From CAJXMH01 sp040220135 (lineage in GTDB: Bacteria; Bacteroidota; Bacteroidia; Flavobacteriales_E; Vicingaceae), in assembly GCA_040220135.1 (NCBI GenBank), contig JAVJTT010000013.1:186001-250000 (forward strand): DNA of 64,000 bases. The letters are read 5' to 3'. The translations under genes and the position numbers were made by a program. The notes beneath the pieces are model-generated. The model did no database searches. It was not told where the DNA came from and was given only the letters and a program-made list of their open reading frames with translations. Shown here in pieces: positions 43,926 through 52,846 of this stretch. Numbering within the stretch: position 1 is the first letter of the stretch; each line of letters opens with the position of its first letter.

Positions 43926-44729
43926 CTAGCCCTTTTTTTTCTTTTGCTGACTCTTGTAAATGTCTTGAGTCACTAAATCGTAAATCTCTTTGTAGGCGGT
44001 TTGTTCTTTCAAATACTCCAAGTGCATGTCAATTACTTTGCGATCGTTACGCACCGCAGGACCGGTTTGTACATTCACCGGACTATCGCCCTTTAGTTTT
44101 TTGGCCGTTTTTTCGATCAAAGGTCGAATCACTTCAAAAGAAATTTTATGCTGCCCTAATAATTCATGCGCAATGTGAAACATGTGATTGCTGAAGTTGT
44201 TGGCAAATACCGCCGCAACATGCAGGGCTTTTCTTTTGTCAGAATCCATCGAATAGACCCTTCCCGAAACAGAACTCGCCAAGCTTAAAAAAAGGTCTTC
44301 GTTTTCTTCATTATTCGCTTCCACGCAAATAGGAATGGGAGTAAGGCTCTCGGTATCGTGCTTTGAAAAAGATTGTACCGGGTAGAAAATGCCGTATTGC
44401 TCAAATCCCAAACCTTCAAAAACCTCTAAAGGTGTAGAGCCTGAGGTGTGAACGATGGGTTTATTTTTAAAAGGAATGTTTTCTAGAACTTCAGGAATGG
44501 CATCATCATTCACCGCAATAATAAATAGGTCGGTATTATCACTCAACTCTTTCAGCTTGGTGGTAAAATTACAGTTCAAAGCTTGACTGAGCAGCATGGC
44601 CGAACTTTGGGTGCGGCTGTAGATCTCAGTAATTAAATATCCGGCTTGTCGAAAAGCAAGGCCAAAATTATGGCCTACATTTCCGGCGCCCACTATGGTT
44701 ACTCGCTTAATGTGATGCTTGGCGTTCAT
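43926..44729 (-). CDS. Rossmann-like/DUF2520 domain protein
   Basis: The 267-residue protein starts with an NAD(P)-binding fold VTIVGAGNVGHNFGLAFRQAG (glycine-rich loop GxGxxG) and continues with a helical DUF2520 domain (KRKALHVAAVFANNFSNH). Such proteins resemble NADP-dependent oxidoreductases of the ketopantoate reductase superfamily but have no established substrate. Four bases separate it from ccmF. Confidence 0.82.
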   Translation of the reverse strand: MNAKHHIKRVTIVGAGNVGHNFGLAFRQAGYLITEIYSRTQSSAMLLSQALNCNFTTKLKELSDNTDLFIIAVNDDAIPEVLENIPFKNKPIVHTSGSTPLEVFEGLGFEQYGIFYPVQSFSKHDTESLTPIPICVEANNEENEDLFLSLASSVSGRVYSMDSDKRKALHVAAVFANNFSNHMFHIAHELLGQHKISFEVIRPLIEKTAKKLKGDSPVNVQTGPAVRNDRKVIDMHLEYLKEQTAYKEIYDLVTQDIYKSQQKKKKG

Positions 44730-44733
44730 AGAG

Positions 44734-47154
44734 CTAATTTTTCGGTTTAGACTTTTGTTTTATTCGATTCCAAACTGCTACTAAAGTACCCAAAACCATT
44801 ACGATAATACCGATCCATAGCACGTTAATGTAAGGGAATACAATGGCTTGCATAATAACAAAGTCACCTGAGTTCTTATTCTTTTCTTCAATTAGGATGT
44901 TCAGTTTTTCTGTATCCGGATCAATGCCGTTAAAGGTGAAGCGGATTCCCAATTCTTCAATTTCGTCTTCAATGCCAAAAACCCGATTGCCTCTGATTAC
45001 CATAATAGGAGTTGCGGTAAATCTTCGACCATCCATTGTTTTAGCGCGAATGGTTACGCCAAGGCTAAGGTCGTTTTCTTGCAACTGCAGGCTGTCGTTG
45101 TTCAAATTCCTTTCAAAATCCATTAATTGCACGATGGAATTGCTGGTAAACAGGGAATCTCCGATGGCTAATTTTAAGGTATCCGGCTCTCCGTAGCGCT
45201 CTTGCGAATTGGAATCTAAATTTTCAAGGTCGGCATAGGTAATGTGGGTGAAAATATCGCGGTTCCAAAAATGCTTGGTAGAAGGTTCCGGTACATTGCC
45301 CATTTGTTCGTTCAGTTGCACATAAGGACTTAGACTAAATTGCTTTTCGTATTTCCCTTGGGCATTTACTTTCAGATAATCCATGTCGTAATACACAAAT
45401 TTATCTTCATTCCTGCGCTGCGTGTAGGTAACATAATAGGGATTCATGAGAACCGTATCGCCTTTCAGCAGCATTACATTTTCGTTGTTGGCATTCTCGT
45501 TATCCTCAAAGTTGATGTTGATCTGTGTATTGTTCTTGGAAATGATCTTTTGATTTCCGGCGGAAAGCACTGAACCGAGAATTACCATACCAAAGCCAAT
45601 ATGAGCCAAAGCCGAGCCGCCCTTTTTAACCCTGCCTTTCAGCATACGAAAGAAGTAATCTAAATTGGCCAGTACGGCAAACAAAGAACTAAACAGTAAG
45701 AGGTTGACGAAGAACTTATCTACTTGAAGTAAATAAGTAAAGCCAACAGTGCCAAGCAGGGAAAGAATCAAGGAAGGAGCAAGCTGCTTAAAAAGCTTTT
45801 TAACTGGGGTTTGTTTGTATTTTAAAAACTGGCTGACGGCTATAAAAAGCGTAACTAAAACCGCCAAAGGCAACTGCCAAGAATTGTAATGTTCAATGGG
45901 TTTTGCCGGCGGAGCCATCGCGGTGCCAAACAGTTCATTAATTACTGGTATAGAGGTAGAAAGCGTAATTTGAAAGGCAGAGATCACTAAAACCAAGGAA
46001 CCTAGGAAGATCCAAAACTCCCGACTCCAAAAAGCATCTTCCTCACTTTTCTTAAGAAATTGCCAGCCCCGAGCAAACAAAAAGTAGAGGGCAGTTGCAA
46101 GGTAGAATAGCATAAAAATAATTAGCTGACCGGGCAAACCATCGGCAAAAGAGTGCACTGAAGTTTCGCCTAAGATTCCACTTTTAGTCAAGTAGGTAGA
46201 GTAGATGACTAGCAGAAAGGCAAAAAGCGTTAAGGCGAATGCCGAAAACATCGATCGCATTTTTTTGCGGTTGATCAACATCAGGTGACCCGCAGCAACC
46301 AAGATTAGCCAAGGCACTAAGGAGCTATTTTCTACTGGATCCCAGGCCCAAAAGCCACCAAAACTCAAAGCTTCATAAGCCCAAGCGCCGCCCATTAAAA
46401 CACCTAAGCCTAAAATGCCAATCCCAAAAAAGGTCCAGGGTAAAGCCGGACGAATCCAACCTTGGTAATTCCTTTTCCACAAGCCGCCAATGGCGTATGC
46501 AAAAGGAATTAGGGTAGAGGCAAAGCCAAAGAAAACGGTTGGGGGATGAATGGTCATCCAGTAATTCTGAAGCAGAGGGTTTAAACCATTCCCTTCCACA
46601 AAGTTCAAGTAATTGGGGTTGGTGGTAAAGGGTAAGTTGATCATGTCAGGGTGTTCGCGCAAAAGCACAAACGGATTGCTGCCAATTTGAATGTCGAAGG
46701 GATAAATACCCAATAGCATGGCCCCTAAAAAAGCTTGTACTGAGGCAAAAACCGTCATTACAACGCCTTCCCATTTCTTGCTAGAAAAGATAAGAATGTT
46801 GCCCAATACTACATTCCAAAAGGCCCACAACATGGTGCTTCCTTCTTGACCTTCCCAAAAACAAGAGAGAATGTAGCGGGTAGGTAATTGGGTAGAACTG
46901 TGTCGCCACACGTAGTAATACTCAAAAGCATGGGTGTAGATCAGGTAAAACAAAATCCCGATCAGGCCCAATAAAGCTGCAGAGTGCAAACGAAAAAAGA
47001 AACGCCCGAAGCGTTTCCATGAATCTACTTGATCGGAAATGGCTGAACTCCGAAAGTAAAAGGCAAAAGCAAGAAGGCTACTAACAAAAGAAAGCGCAAT
47101 TAAGAATTCTCCAACTTGACCTGCGAGCAGGTTCTCTCCCACATATTCTATCAT
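44734..47154 (-). CDS. ccmF: CcmF/CcsA-type cytochrome c haem lyase
   Basis: The 806-residue multi-pass protein has the WWD-type haem-handling signature GFWAWDPVENSSLVPW (about residues 275-290) with a following GHL motif, and further conserved helices around HPPTVFFGF. This matches CcmF, the subunit that joins haem from holo-CcmE to apocytochrome at CXXCH sites in the periplasm. A large periplasmic domain near the C-terminus (NINFEDNENANN to the end) is also typical. It lies 3 nt downstream of ccmE. Confidence 0.9.
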   Translation of the reverse strand: MIEYVGENLLAGQVGEFLIALSFVSSLLAFAFYFRSSAISDQVDSWKRFGRFFFRLHSAALLGLIGILFYLIYTHAFEYYYVWRHSSTQLPTRYILSCFWEGQEGSTMLWAFWNVVLGNILIFSSKKWEGVVMTVFASVQAFLGAMLLGIYPFDIQIGSNPFVLLREHPDMINLPFTTNPNYLNFVEGNGLNPLLQNYWMTIHPPTVFFGFASTLIPFAYAIGGLWKRNYQGWIRPALPWTFFGIGILGLGVLMGGAWAYEALSFGGFWAWDPVENSSLVPWLILVAAGHLMLINRKKMRSMFSAFALTLFAFLLVIYSTYLTKSGILGETSVHSFADGLPGQLIIFMLFYLATALYFLFARGWQFLKKSEEDAFWSREFWIFLGSLVLVISAFQITLSTSIPVINELFGTAMAPPAKPIEHYNSWQLPLAVLVTLFIAVSQFLKYKQTPVKKLFKQLAPSLILSLLGTVGFTYLLQVDKFFVNLLLFSSLFAVLANLDYFFRMLKGRVKKGGSALAHIGFGMVILGSVLSAGNQKIISKNNTQININFEDNENANNENVMLLKGDTVLMNPYYVTYTQRRNEDKFVYYDMDYLKVNAQGKYEKQFSLSPYVQLNEQMGNVPEPSTKHFWNRDIFTHITYADLENLDSNSQERYGEPDTLKLAIGDSLFTSNSIVQLMDFERNLNNDSLQLQENDLSLGVTIRAKTMDGRRFTATPIMVIRGNRVFGIEDEIEELGIRFTFNGIDPDTEKLNILIEEKNKNSGDFVIMQAIVFPYINVLWIGIIVMVLGTLVAVWNRIKQKSKPKN

Positions 47155-47157
47155 AAG

Positions 47158-47571
47158 CTATGAGTTACTTTCGGCGGTAATTTCTGTAAGTTCATCAGGA
47201 CGTCCGTCATTGTACTTAGAAGGACATTTCATGAGGATTTTGTCGGCATAAAACTGCCCATCTTCAACGCTGCCGGTTACTACTACTTGTTCTGATCGTT
47301 CAAAATCTTGCGGCTTGGCACCTTTGAAAATTACCTTTCGCTCAGTGCCTTGATTGTCCACCATAAAAAAGGAAAATGAATTGGCATCCGCCTGTGGGTT
47401 GTAGTCGATCTCTTTTTCTTTATTCAGTTGACCTACTACTTGCATTTCTTTGCCCACCATTTGTTCTGCAGTGGCAAAATCTGCATAAGTTGCCGCGTCT
47501 GAAACCATGCTAATAATTGCGCCAATGGCAACTGCAATTACTAAGATGGCTAAAATGTGTGTTTTCTTCAT
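47158..47571 (-). CDS. ccmE: CcmE-like haem chaperone, CXXXY variant
   Basis: The 137-residue protein has one N-terminal helix anchor and an OB-fold beta domain. The haem-binding motif, HXXXY in E. coli, reads CPSKY (residues 116-120) here, the CXXXY form reported for some archaea and other bacteria. It passes haem from CcmC to CcmF. Its start overlaps the ccmD stop by 4 nt. Confidence 0.88.
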   Translation of the reverse strand: MKKTHILAILVIAVAIGAIISMVSDAATYADFATAEQMVGKEMQVVGQLNKEKEIDYNPQADANSFSFFMVDNQGTERKVIFKGAKPQDFERSEQVVVTGSVEDGQFYADKILMKCPSKYNDGRPDELTEITAESNS

Positions 47572-47774
47572 GATCTATTTTTTTCTTCTTCTAACTTCTT
47601 CAACTTTCTATCAATGCTAATTAAGTAAAGAATCAGTCCAAGCAAAATTACACCTAAGACGGCTACTACTACGTAAATCTTGCCGTTTTCGCGCATGGCA
47701 TCGGCCATGGCAATTTCTTGGGCTTGAGCCACTACTGTAAACAAAAGAGCACCTATAAATAAGACAATTTTCAT
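47568..47774 (-). CDS. CcmD family protein
   Basis: The 68-residue protein has a signal-like N-terminus (MKIVLFIGALLFTVVAQAQ), then one helix, IYVVVAVLGVILLGLILYLI, and a basic tail DRKLKKLEEEK, as in Bacteroidota CcmD-family members. CcmD helps CcmC release haem-loaded CcmE. The frame is open upstream to 47846, but ATG 47774 overlaps the ccmC stop by 4 nt and fits best. Confidence 0.75.
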   Translation of the reverse strand: MKIVLFIGALLFTVVAQAQEIAMADAMRENGKIYVVVAVLGVILLGLILYLISIDRKLKKLEEEKNRS

Positions 47775-48427
47775 GAGTTTGTGTTTTCTTTCAAACGAGA
47801 GATTCTCATCCGAATGGTACTGATCCAATAACCCAATAGTATCCATCCCAGAACAGCTGGGTAAAAGACCAGTTTCATATTGTTATCTAAATCATAATTG
47901 TTAAAGCCGGGGTTACCGCCATTACCGGGATGCAGGGAATCGGTCATGCGGGGAAGGATGCCAATGAATACCACCAATAGGACAAAGGCAAAAATGTTGT
48001 ACACCGCTGAGATTCGAGCCCGTTTTTGCTCATCTTCTAGCGAACCTCTTAAAATGACATAGGCCAAATAGATCAGCATGGTAATGGCCGAGCCATTGAG
48101 TTTTACGTCATTGGTCCACCAAGCACCCCAGGTAAATTTTGCCCAAATGCTTCCGGTTAAAGTTCCCAAAATGCCGAAAATGATACCCACATTTACAAAT
48201 TCAATTGCTTTTCGGTCGTCTTCTATGCTTCCGCTTGATAAGTTTTTGATGCTGTTGATCATGGAGAGCAAAAACAGAAAAATCATGGTAAACCACATAG
48301 GAACATGGAAATAGAGATTTCGAATGCTTTCGTAAAGAATAACTTGCTTTGGAACTTCGATTAGAAATCCCCCGATCAGGGTGTAAATTAAGAGTAAAAC
48401 GGCCAATGCCTTCCACCAATATCTCAT
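47771..48427 (-). CDS. ccmC: CcmC-like haem exporter/handling protein
   Basis: The 218-residue protein has six hydrophobic helices and the tryptophan-rich motif FTWGAWWTNDVKL, the WWD domain shared with CcmF and CcsA. An HVPMWFTM segment near residue 41 supplies a His ligand. CcmC delivers haem to CcmE on the periplasmic side. It lies between ccmB and ccmD on the same strand. Confidence 0.9.
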   Translation of the reverse strand: MRYWWKALAVLLLIYTLIGGFLIEVPKQVILYESIRNLYFHVPMWFTMIFLFLLSMINSIKNLSSGSIEDDRKAIEFVNVGIIFGILGTLTGSIWAKFTWGAWWTNDVKLNGSAITMLIYLAYVILRGSLEDEQKRARISAVYNIFAFVLLVVFIGILPRMTDSLHPGNGGNPGFNNYDLDNNMKLVFYPAVLGWILLGYWISTIRMRISRLKENTNS

Positions 48428-48466
48428 TGGAAATGAGTTCTTTAAACTTCGCGACTTACGCCTTTA

Positions 48467-49102
48467 TTAGCTTCGCCAAAGATACGGAAATAATACATAA
48501 GCCAAGGCGATTATCACCACATTTATCAAGGCCATTAAAGCAATGTAAGTGCCGCATTCGTCCCATCCAAAGCCAAGCCCACTTAGCATGCTAGCTTTTA
48601 CGGCAGTAAGCAACATAGGGAGCATGATGGGAAAGGCCAAAATAGCAGTTAAGGTCGAGTTGTTGTTGGTTTTTGAAGCAATGCCGGAAACCAAAGTGAG
48701 AACCCCTGAAAATCCTAAGCTGCCAAACAGTAAGACCAAGAAAAAGATACCGCTATTCTCAATGGGATTTCCAAGCAGAACCGTAAATAAGAGCCAATTA
48801 ACCAGAGCAATCAGCAGCAATAAACTGCCGTTGAAAATCAACTTGGCAAGAATAATAGATTGCGGGCTGCACAAACTATAATAGAAATAAAACTGTCTTC
48901 CACTTTCTGCTTTAAAGCTTTGCATGGATGCATTGGTGGAGGCAAAGAGCAGCACAATCCAAAACAAAGCGATCCATGTTGTCATTTCTTCAATTTGATT
49001 GAAGATGAGGTAGGCGACAAAAACCGTAGAAACGACATAAAGCAGAATCCCATTGATGGATGTGCGGTTGCGTAGTTCCGTCTTGAGGTCTTTGGCAACC
49101 AA
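48467..49102 (-). CDS. ccmB: Haem exporter subunit CcmB
   Basis: The 211-residue protein has six hydrophobic helices and the CcmB pattern KDLKTELRNRTSINGILLYVVSTVF followed by SFKAESGRQFYFYYSL. CcmB forms an ABC complex with CcmA and CcmC to release holo-CcmE. The TTG at 49102 is the first standard start, but an in-frame ATT at 49129 would add nine residues before the conserved KDL, as in other CcmBs. The frame closes just upstream of that ATT. No ccmA gene is in the window. Confidence 0.82.
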   Translation of the reverse strand: MVAKDLKTELRNRTSINGILLYVVSTVFVAYLIFNQIEEMTTWIALFWIVLLFASTNASMQSFKAESGRQFYFYYSLCSPQSIILAKLIFNGSLLLLIALVNWLLFTVLLGNPIENSGIFFLVLLFGSLGFSGVLTLVSGIASKTNNNSTLTAILAFPIMLPMLLTAVKASMLSGLGFGWDECGTYIALMALINVVIIALAYVLFPYLWRS

Positions 49103-49144
49103 AACTTGTATGTCGCGAATTAAGCTAATGGTAAAATTTTAAGG

Positions 49145-49152
49145 CAAAAGTA
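49145..49152 (-). promoter_or_regulatory. -7 box of ccmB
   Basis: Read leftward, TACTTTTG matches TAnnTTTG and would start transcription close to the ATT codon discussed for ccmB. A TTTG 22 nt upstream is a weak -33 candidate, slightly too far. Confidence 0.35.
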
Positions 49153-49167
49153 AAGAAAGGGGCAAGG

Positions 49168-49629
49168 CTATTTCCAAAATTCATCTTCGTAGAGGTGACA
49201 GAAATCTTCTTCCTCTAAGTTTAGGGCTAGTTGAGCTAATTCCGCTTTACTGCTTTCCTCTTGAATCCGATTAAATAACTGTCGCTCTTCAAAGCGAATG
49301 TGTCTTTCTAACAATTGCTTGAACTTCATCAGGTCTACTTCGCCTACTTCTTTTTTCATTACCCAAGAATTGATCTGATGATGATCTTCCAAGGCCTGTT
49401 GAACCCCTTCATCATTCGCTTCTAAGAGAGTAAAAAGGTATTTTTCTTCTGCTTTGAAATGAGCTTTGAGATACTGCTCGTAAAACCATAAAATGTAGCG
49501 ATGTATGCGTTCGGGAGCAACTCCTCTTTCCAAGCCTTTACCAATTTTAAAAACCAAAAGAAGCCCTTGGTGATGCTCTCGGCTAAGGGGCTGCAAGGCT
49601 GGGTGTCGTTTAATAGGCGTTTTGCTCAT
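49168..49629 (-). CDS. Hemerythrin-domain protein
   Basis: The 153-residue protein has a hemerythrin HHE layout: PLSREHHQGLLLV near the start (REHH), HFKAEEKYLFTLL (HxxxE), LEDHHQINSWV, and LERHIRFEERQLF near the end. The histidines and glutamates would bind a non-haem di-iron site for oxygen or NO sensing or storage. It is the gene upstream of ccmB on the same strand, 38 nt from the possible ATT start. Confidence 0.85.
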   Translation of the reverse strand: MSKTPIKRHPALQPLSREHHQGLLLVFKIGKGLERGVAPERIHRYILWFYEQYLKAHFKAEEKYLFTLLEANDEGVQQALEDHHQINSWVMKKEVGEVDLMKFKQLLERHIRFEERQLFNRIQEESSKAELAQLALNLEEEDFCHLYEDEFWK

Positions 49630-49685
49630 GACACAAAGATGGGAAGGAAGCCCCCAGCTTTACAAATTATTCGCAATTTTAAGTC

Positions 49686-50159
49686 GTGGAATATTGCATT
49701 AGAAAATATAAAACGTCTGATGAGTCAGCCCTGCTTGCAGTCTTCGACTCCAATGTGCCCGAATATTTTAACCCTGAAGAGCGCAAGCCATTTTTGGATT
49801 TTTTGCAAGAAGGGGTAAATGGGCAAGAACTGTATGAGGTATTGGAGTTAAATGGCAGCGTTATTGCCGCTGGTGGTTATCGCATTGAAAAGCCAGGCGA
49901 TGCAAGAATTTGTTGGCTAATGGTGGAGCGTTCTCAACATCAAAAAGGCTGGGGCAAGTGCCTTTTAGAAGGCCAAATGAAGCGGATAGAAGATAGTGAA
50001 CACTTTAATATGATCAGTCTAATGACCAGTCAGCATACGGATGAATTCTACGAGAAAATGGGCTTTGTTCGGACTGATTATAAGGAAGACTATTGGGCCA
50101 AAGGCATGCATTTGGTAATGATGGAAAAATCGCTAAAGAAACAGCAAGATGGGACTTAG
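49686..50159 (+). CDS. GNAT family N-acetyltransferase
   Basis: The 157-residue protein starts at a GTG (EYCIRKYKTSDESALLAVFD) and has the acetyl-CoA loop QKGWGKCLLEGQM preceded by ICWLMVERS, then FYEKMGFVRT. It overlaps the polysaccharide deacetylase gene by 11 nt, so the two are co-translated. Substrate unknown. Confidence 0.82.
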   Translation: MEYCIRKYKTSDESALLAVFDSNVPEYFNPEERKPFLDFLQEGVNGQELYEVLELNGSVIAAGGYRIEKPGDARICWLMVERSQHQKGWGKCLLEGQMKRIEDSEHFNMISLMTSQHTDEFYEKMGFVRTDYKEDYWAKGMHLVMMEKSLKKQQDGT

Positions 50160-51168
50160 CCAAAGTAAGCAATTCACTAGCGCTTTGGGGCGATTCTTTC
50201 CCATCGAAAGTTTAATGCCCTTCTTTCCCTTAACGTATTTGGTGCCACTCTATCATACGGTTTCCGATTCGGATTTGCCACATATCAAACACCTTTATAA
50301 ACATAAGACTAGCTCTGAATTTGAAGCTGATCTTGAGTTTTTAAGCAAGCACTTTGAGTTTGTTGAGCCGGAAACATTTTTTCATTCAGTGAATAAAAAT
50401 AGAAAAGGAAAGCGCCCCTGTCTACTCACTTTCGACGATGGCTTAAAAGAGTTTTATGAAGTGGTGGCCCCCATTCTAAGCCGAAAGGGAATTCCGGCCA
50501 TTTGCTTTTTGAATAGTGACTTTGTCGACAATCGGGGCTTGATGTACCGTTATCAAGCAAGTCTTTTGGTAGAAGCTTTAGAAAAGTCAAGTAAAGCAAA
50601 GCAAAGTCAGCTTGCTGAACGTTTAGACATTCCTTCTGAGCCTTTAAAATTACAGCAAGCAATACTCGCGCTTTCTCATGCACAAGAGAAAGAACGAACT
50701 GATACAGCCCAACTTTTAGAAGTAAGTTTTGAGCAGTTTTTGAATGAAGAAAAACCTTACCTCAGTTTTGCCCAAATAAAAGAACTTAGTCTGGCAGGTT
50801 TTGCCTTTGGTGCGCACAGTGCTTCTCATCCACTTTATGCCAAAATTTCTGAAAAGGAACAACTTAAAGAAACAGAAGAAAGCCTCAGTTGGCTTCAAAG
50901 TAAACTACCAACTGACATCCCCACCTTTGCTTTTCCCTTTACAGATGATGGGGTGAAAGATTCTTTTTTTAAACAGCTTCAACGTAAGCACAGCAAGCTT
51001 TATTCTTTTGGTACCGCAGGCATAAAAAAAGAACCGCAAGCCCATCACTTTCAGCGTTTACCCATGGAGCAGGGGAATTTGTCTGCCCCTTCCATTTTGA
51101 AAGGGGAACTGCTTTCCTATATCTTTAAACTTCCGTTTGGTCGACATAAAATGAAGCGCGATGACTGA
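50149..51168 (+). CDS. Polysaccharide deacetylase (NodB-type)
   Basis: The 339-residue protein has the NodB homology domain: the catalytic LLTFDDGLKEF (motif 1), GAHSASHP (motif 2: HxxxH), and a C-terminal TFAFPF region. NodB enzymes remove acetyl groups from N-acetylglucosamine in polysaccharides. No signal peptide is obvious, which suggests action on cytoplasmic or membrane-linked glycan. The 3' end overlaps the next GNAT gene by 8 nt. Confidence 0.85.
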   Translation: MGLSQSKQFTSALGRFFPIESLMPFFPLTYLVPLYHTVSDSDLPHIKHLYKHKTSSEFEADLEFLSKHFEFVEPETFFHSVNKNRKGKRPCLLTFDDGLKEFYEVVAPILSRKGIPAICFLNSDFVDNRGLMYRYQASLLVEALEKSSKAKQSQLAERLDIPSEPLKLQQAILALSHAQEKERTDTAQLLEVSFEQFLNEEKPYLSFAQIKELSLAGFAFGAHSASHPLYAKISEKEQLKETEESLSWLQSKLPTDIPTFAFPFTDDGVKDSFFKQLQRKHSKLYSFGTAGIKKEPQAHHFQRLPMEQGNLSAPSILKGELLSYIFKLPFGRHKMKRDD

Positions 51169-52246
51169 GATCAGAATGATTCACAAGAAAGAAATGAAGG
51201 AATTCCTTGAATCTGATTTTTTTAAGCAATCGCCGGTTATTCCTATTTCTACGCGTCGGGCAATGGCTCAGGTCGATAATCCTAATGCGGAAGAAGAAGA
51301 CACTATGCTTTATCTAGTTTTTGAAGGAGAGCAAATGGTCGCCTATTTGGGCACTTTTCCCGATAAAGTCCAAACCGCCAAAGGCTTGCAAAAATGTGCT
51401 TGGCTTTCTTGTATTTGGGTTCACAGCAGTCAAAGAGGAAAGGGCTTGGCCAAAACACTAGTAGAAACAGCATTAAGGAACTGGAATCAGAGAATTTTAA
51501 TCACTGAGTTTACTCCACAAGCCCGACGATTGTATGATAAAATAGGGGTGTTTGAAGACTTGGGCGTTTTGAATGGCAAAAGGTACTACTGTCGCTTGCG
51601 CATGCAAGATATTCTTCCTCCTAAAAGCGCTTTTTGGAGCAAGCAAAAACCCGCTTTAAAAATAGTTGATGCTTTAGGAAATGCTATTCTCGACCTGCGC
51701 TTTCTTTTTAAAAGTAAGCGACTAAGACAGCAGCAGTTTAAAGAAGTAAGACAGATCAATGCAGATCTGGCGAGTTTTATTCAAGGTCAACTTTCTGATT
51801 ATCTGTTTCCCCGATCGGTCAATTATTTCCAGTGGATGATCAGTCAGCCCTGGCTTGAAGAAGGAAAGGGAGAAAACGAAGAAAGTCGGCGTTACCATTT
51901 TACTTTAAGGGTAGAAGACTTTAAATGGCAAGCCTTTCAACTTTGTAATCAGCAAGGAGAAATTCAGGCCTTTGTATTGTGTTGTCGTCGTGATGGATTT
52001 TTAAAAGTGCCCGTAGCGCTTTATAAAGATGCCACAGTCGTAGCCGATTTTATTCATGACTTTTGCGATCGTAAGACACATACTTTAACCCTTTACGATG
52101 AAGATATAATTGAACACCTACGTTTAAAAGGTTTGTATGTCAAAAGCTTTAAAAGGGAGTATTTATCGAGCTTTGAAAGCGACTTTGACAAAGCGACAAA
52201 GCGCTTAAAGCTGCAAAGTAGTGAAGGTGATAGTGCATTTACCTAA
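51161..52246 (+). CDS. Large GNAT-domain acetyltransferase
   Basis: The 361-residue protein has an N-terminal GNAT domain (residues about 1-145) with VHSSQRGKGLAKTLVE as the acetyl-CoA loop, and a second domain of unknown fold (about 165-361). It starts inside the polysaccharide deacetylase gene (8-nt overlap), so it likely modifies the same glycan or its precursor (inference). Confidence 0.78.
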   Translation: MTEIRMIHKKEMKEFLESDFFKQSPVIPISTRRAMAQVDNPNAEEEDTMLYLVFEGEQMVAYLGTFPDKVQTAKGLQKCAWLSCIWVHSSQRGKGLAKTLVETALRNWNQRILITEFTPQARRLYDKIGVFEDLGVLNGKRYYCRLRMQDILPPKSAFWSKQKPALKIVDALGNAILDLRFLFKSKRLRQQQFKEVRQINADLASFIQGQLSDYLFPRSVNYFQWMISQPWLEEGKGENEESRRYHFTLRVEDFKWQAFQLCNQQGEIQAFVLCCRRDGFLKVPVALYKDATVVADFIHDFCDRKTHTLTLYDEDIIEHLRLKGLYVKSFKREYLSSFESDFDKATKRLKLQSSEGDSAFT

Positions 52247-52251
52247 TTTTG
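52244..52251 (+). promoter_or_regulatory. -7 box of the glutathione peroxidase gene
   Basis: TAATTTTG matches TAnnTTTG and overlaps the stop codon of the preceding GNAT gene; it gives a leader of about 45 nt. No clear -33 element. Confidence 0.35.
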
Positions 52252-52302
52252 AAAAACACTATTCCTTAAAGACTGTTGCTTGTATCTAAACTAAAACCAA
52301 AG

Positions 52303-52845
52303 ATGAAAAAATTAAGCCTGCTACTTCTATCCATTTGTTTAATCACTTTTTCAAACTACGCCCAAGAAATGAACTTTTTTGATTTTGAAGTAAACGACAT
52401 TAATGGAGAAAGCTATGATCTTTCTCAACACAAAGGACAAAAAATATTGGTTGTAAACACGGCATCCGAATGCGGTTTAACTCCACAGTACGAAACACTA
52501 GAAGCGGTTTACAAAGCTCATGGAGGAGATGATTTTGTGATCATCGGATTTCCGGCCAATAATTTTGGCGGTCAAGAACCCGGTAGCAATGATGAGATCA
52601 AATCCTTCTGCCAAAAGAACTACGGAGTAAGTTTTCCGATGATGGCCAAGATCTCAGTGAAAGGTGACGATCAACATCCGTTGTATGCTTGGCTGACACA
52701 AAAATCAAAAAATGGAGTAGAAGATGCTCCGGTGCAATGGAATTTCCAGAAGTTTATGATCGATGAAGAAGGAAATTATGTAGGCATGGTAGAGCCCAGA
52801 GAAAGCCCGGATTCTGAAACCATTTTAAGTTGGGTGAAGCAGTAA
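52303..52845 (+). CDS. Glutathione peroxidase-family thiol peroxidase
   Basis: The 180-residue protein has a signal peptide (LITFSNYAQ), catalytic Cys57 in NTASECGLTPQY, the FPANNFGGQEPG Gln motif and VQWNFQKF with the Trp and Asn of the tetrad. It is a Cys version (not selenocysteine) that reduces peroxides, usually with thioredoxin as donor. It is likely periplasmic. The frame is open to 52276; ATG 52303 begins the signal peptide. Confidence 0.88.
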   Translation: MKKLSLLLLSICLITFSNYAQEMNFFDFEVNDINGESYDLSQHKGQKILVVNTASECGLTPQYETLEAVYKAHGGDDFVIIGFPANNFGGQEPGSNDEIKSFCQKNYGVSFPMMAKISVKGDDQHPLYAWLTQKSKNGVEDAPVQWNFQKFMIDEEGNYVGMVEPRESPDSETILSWVKQ

Positions 52846-52846
52846 G

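Noticed and set aside
48078..49075. Plus-strand frames across ccmC and ccmB
   Set aside because: Antisense shadows of membrane protein genes with no family features.
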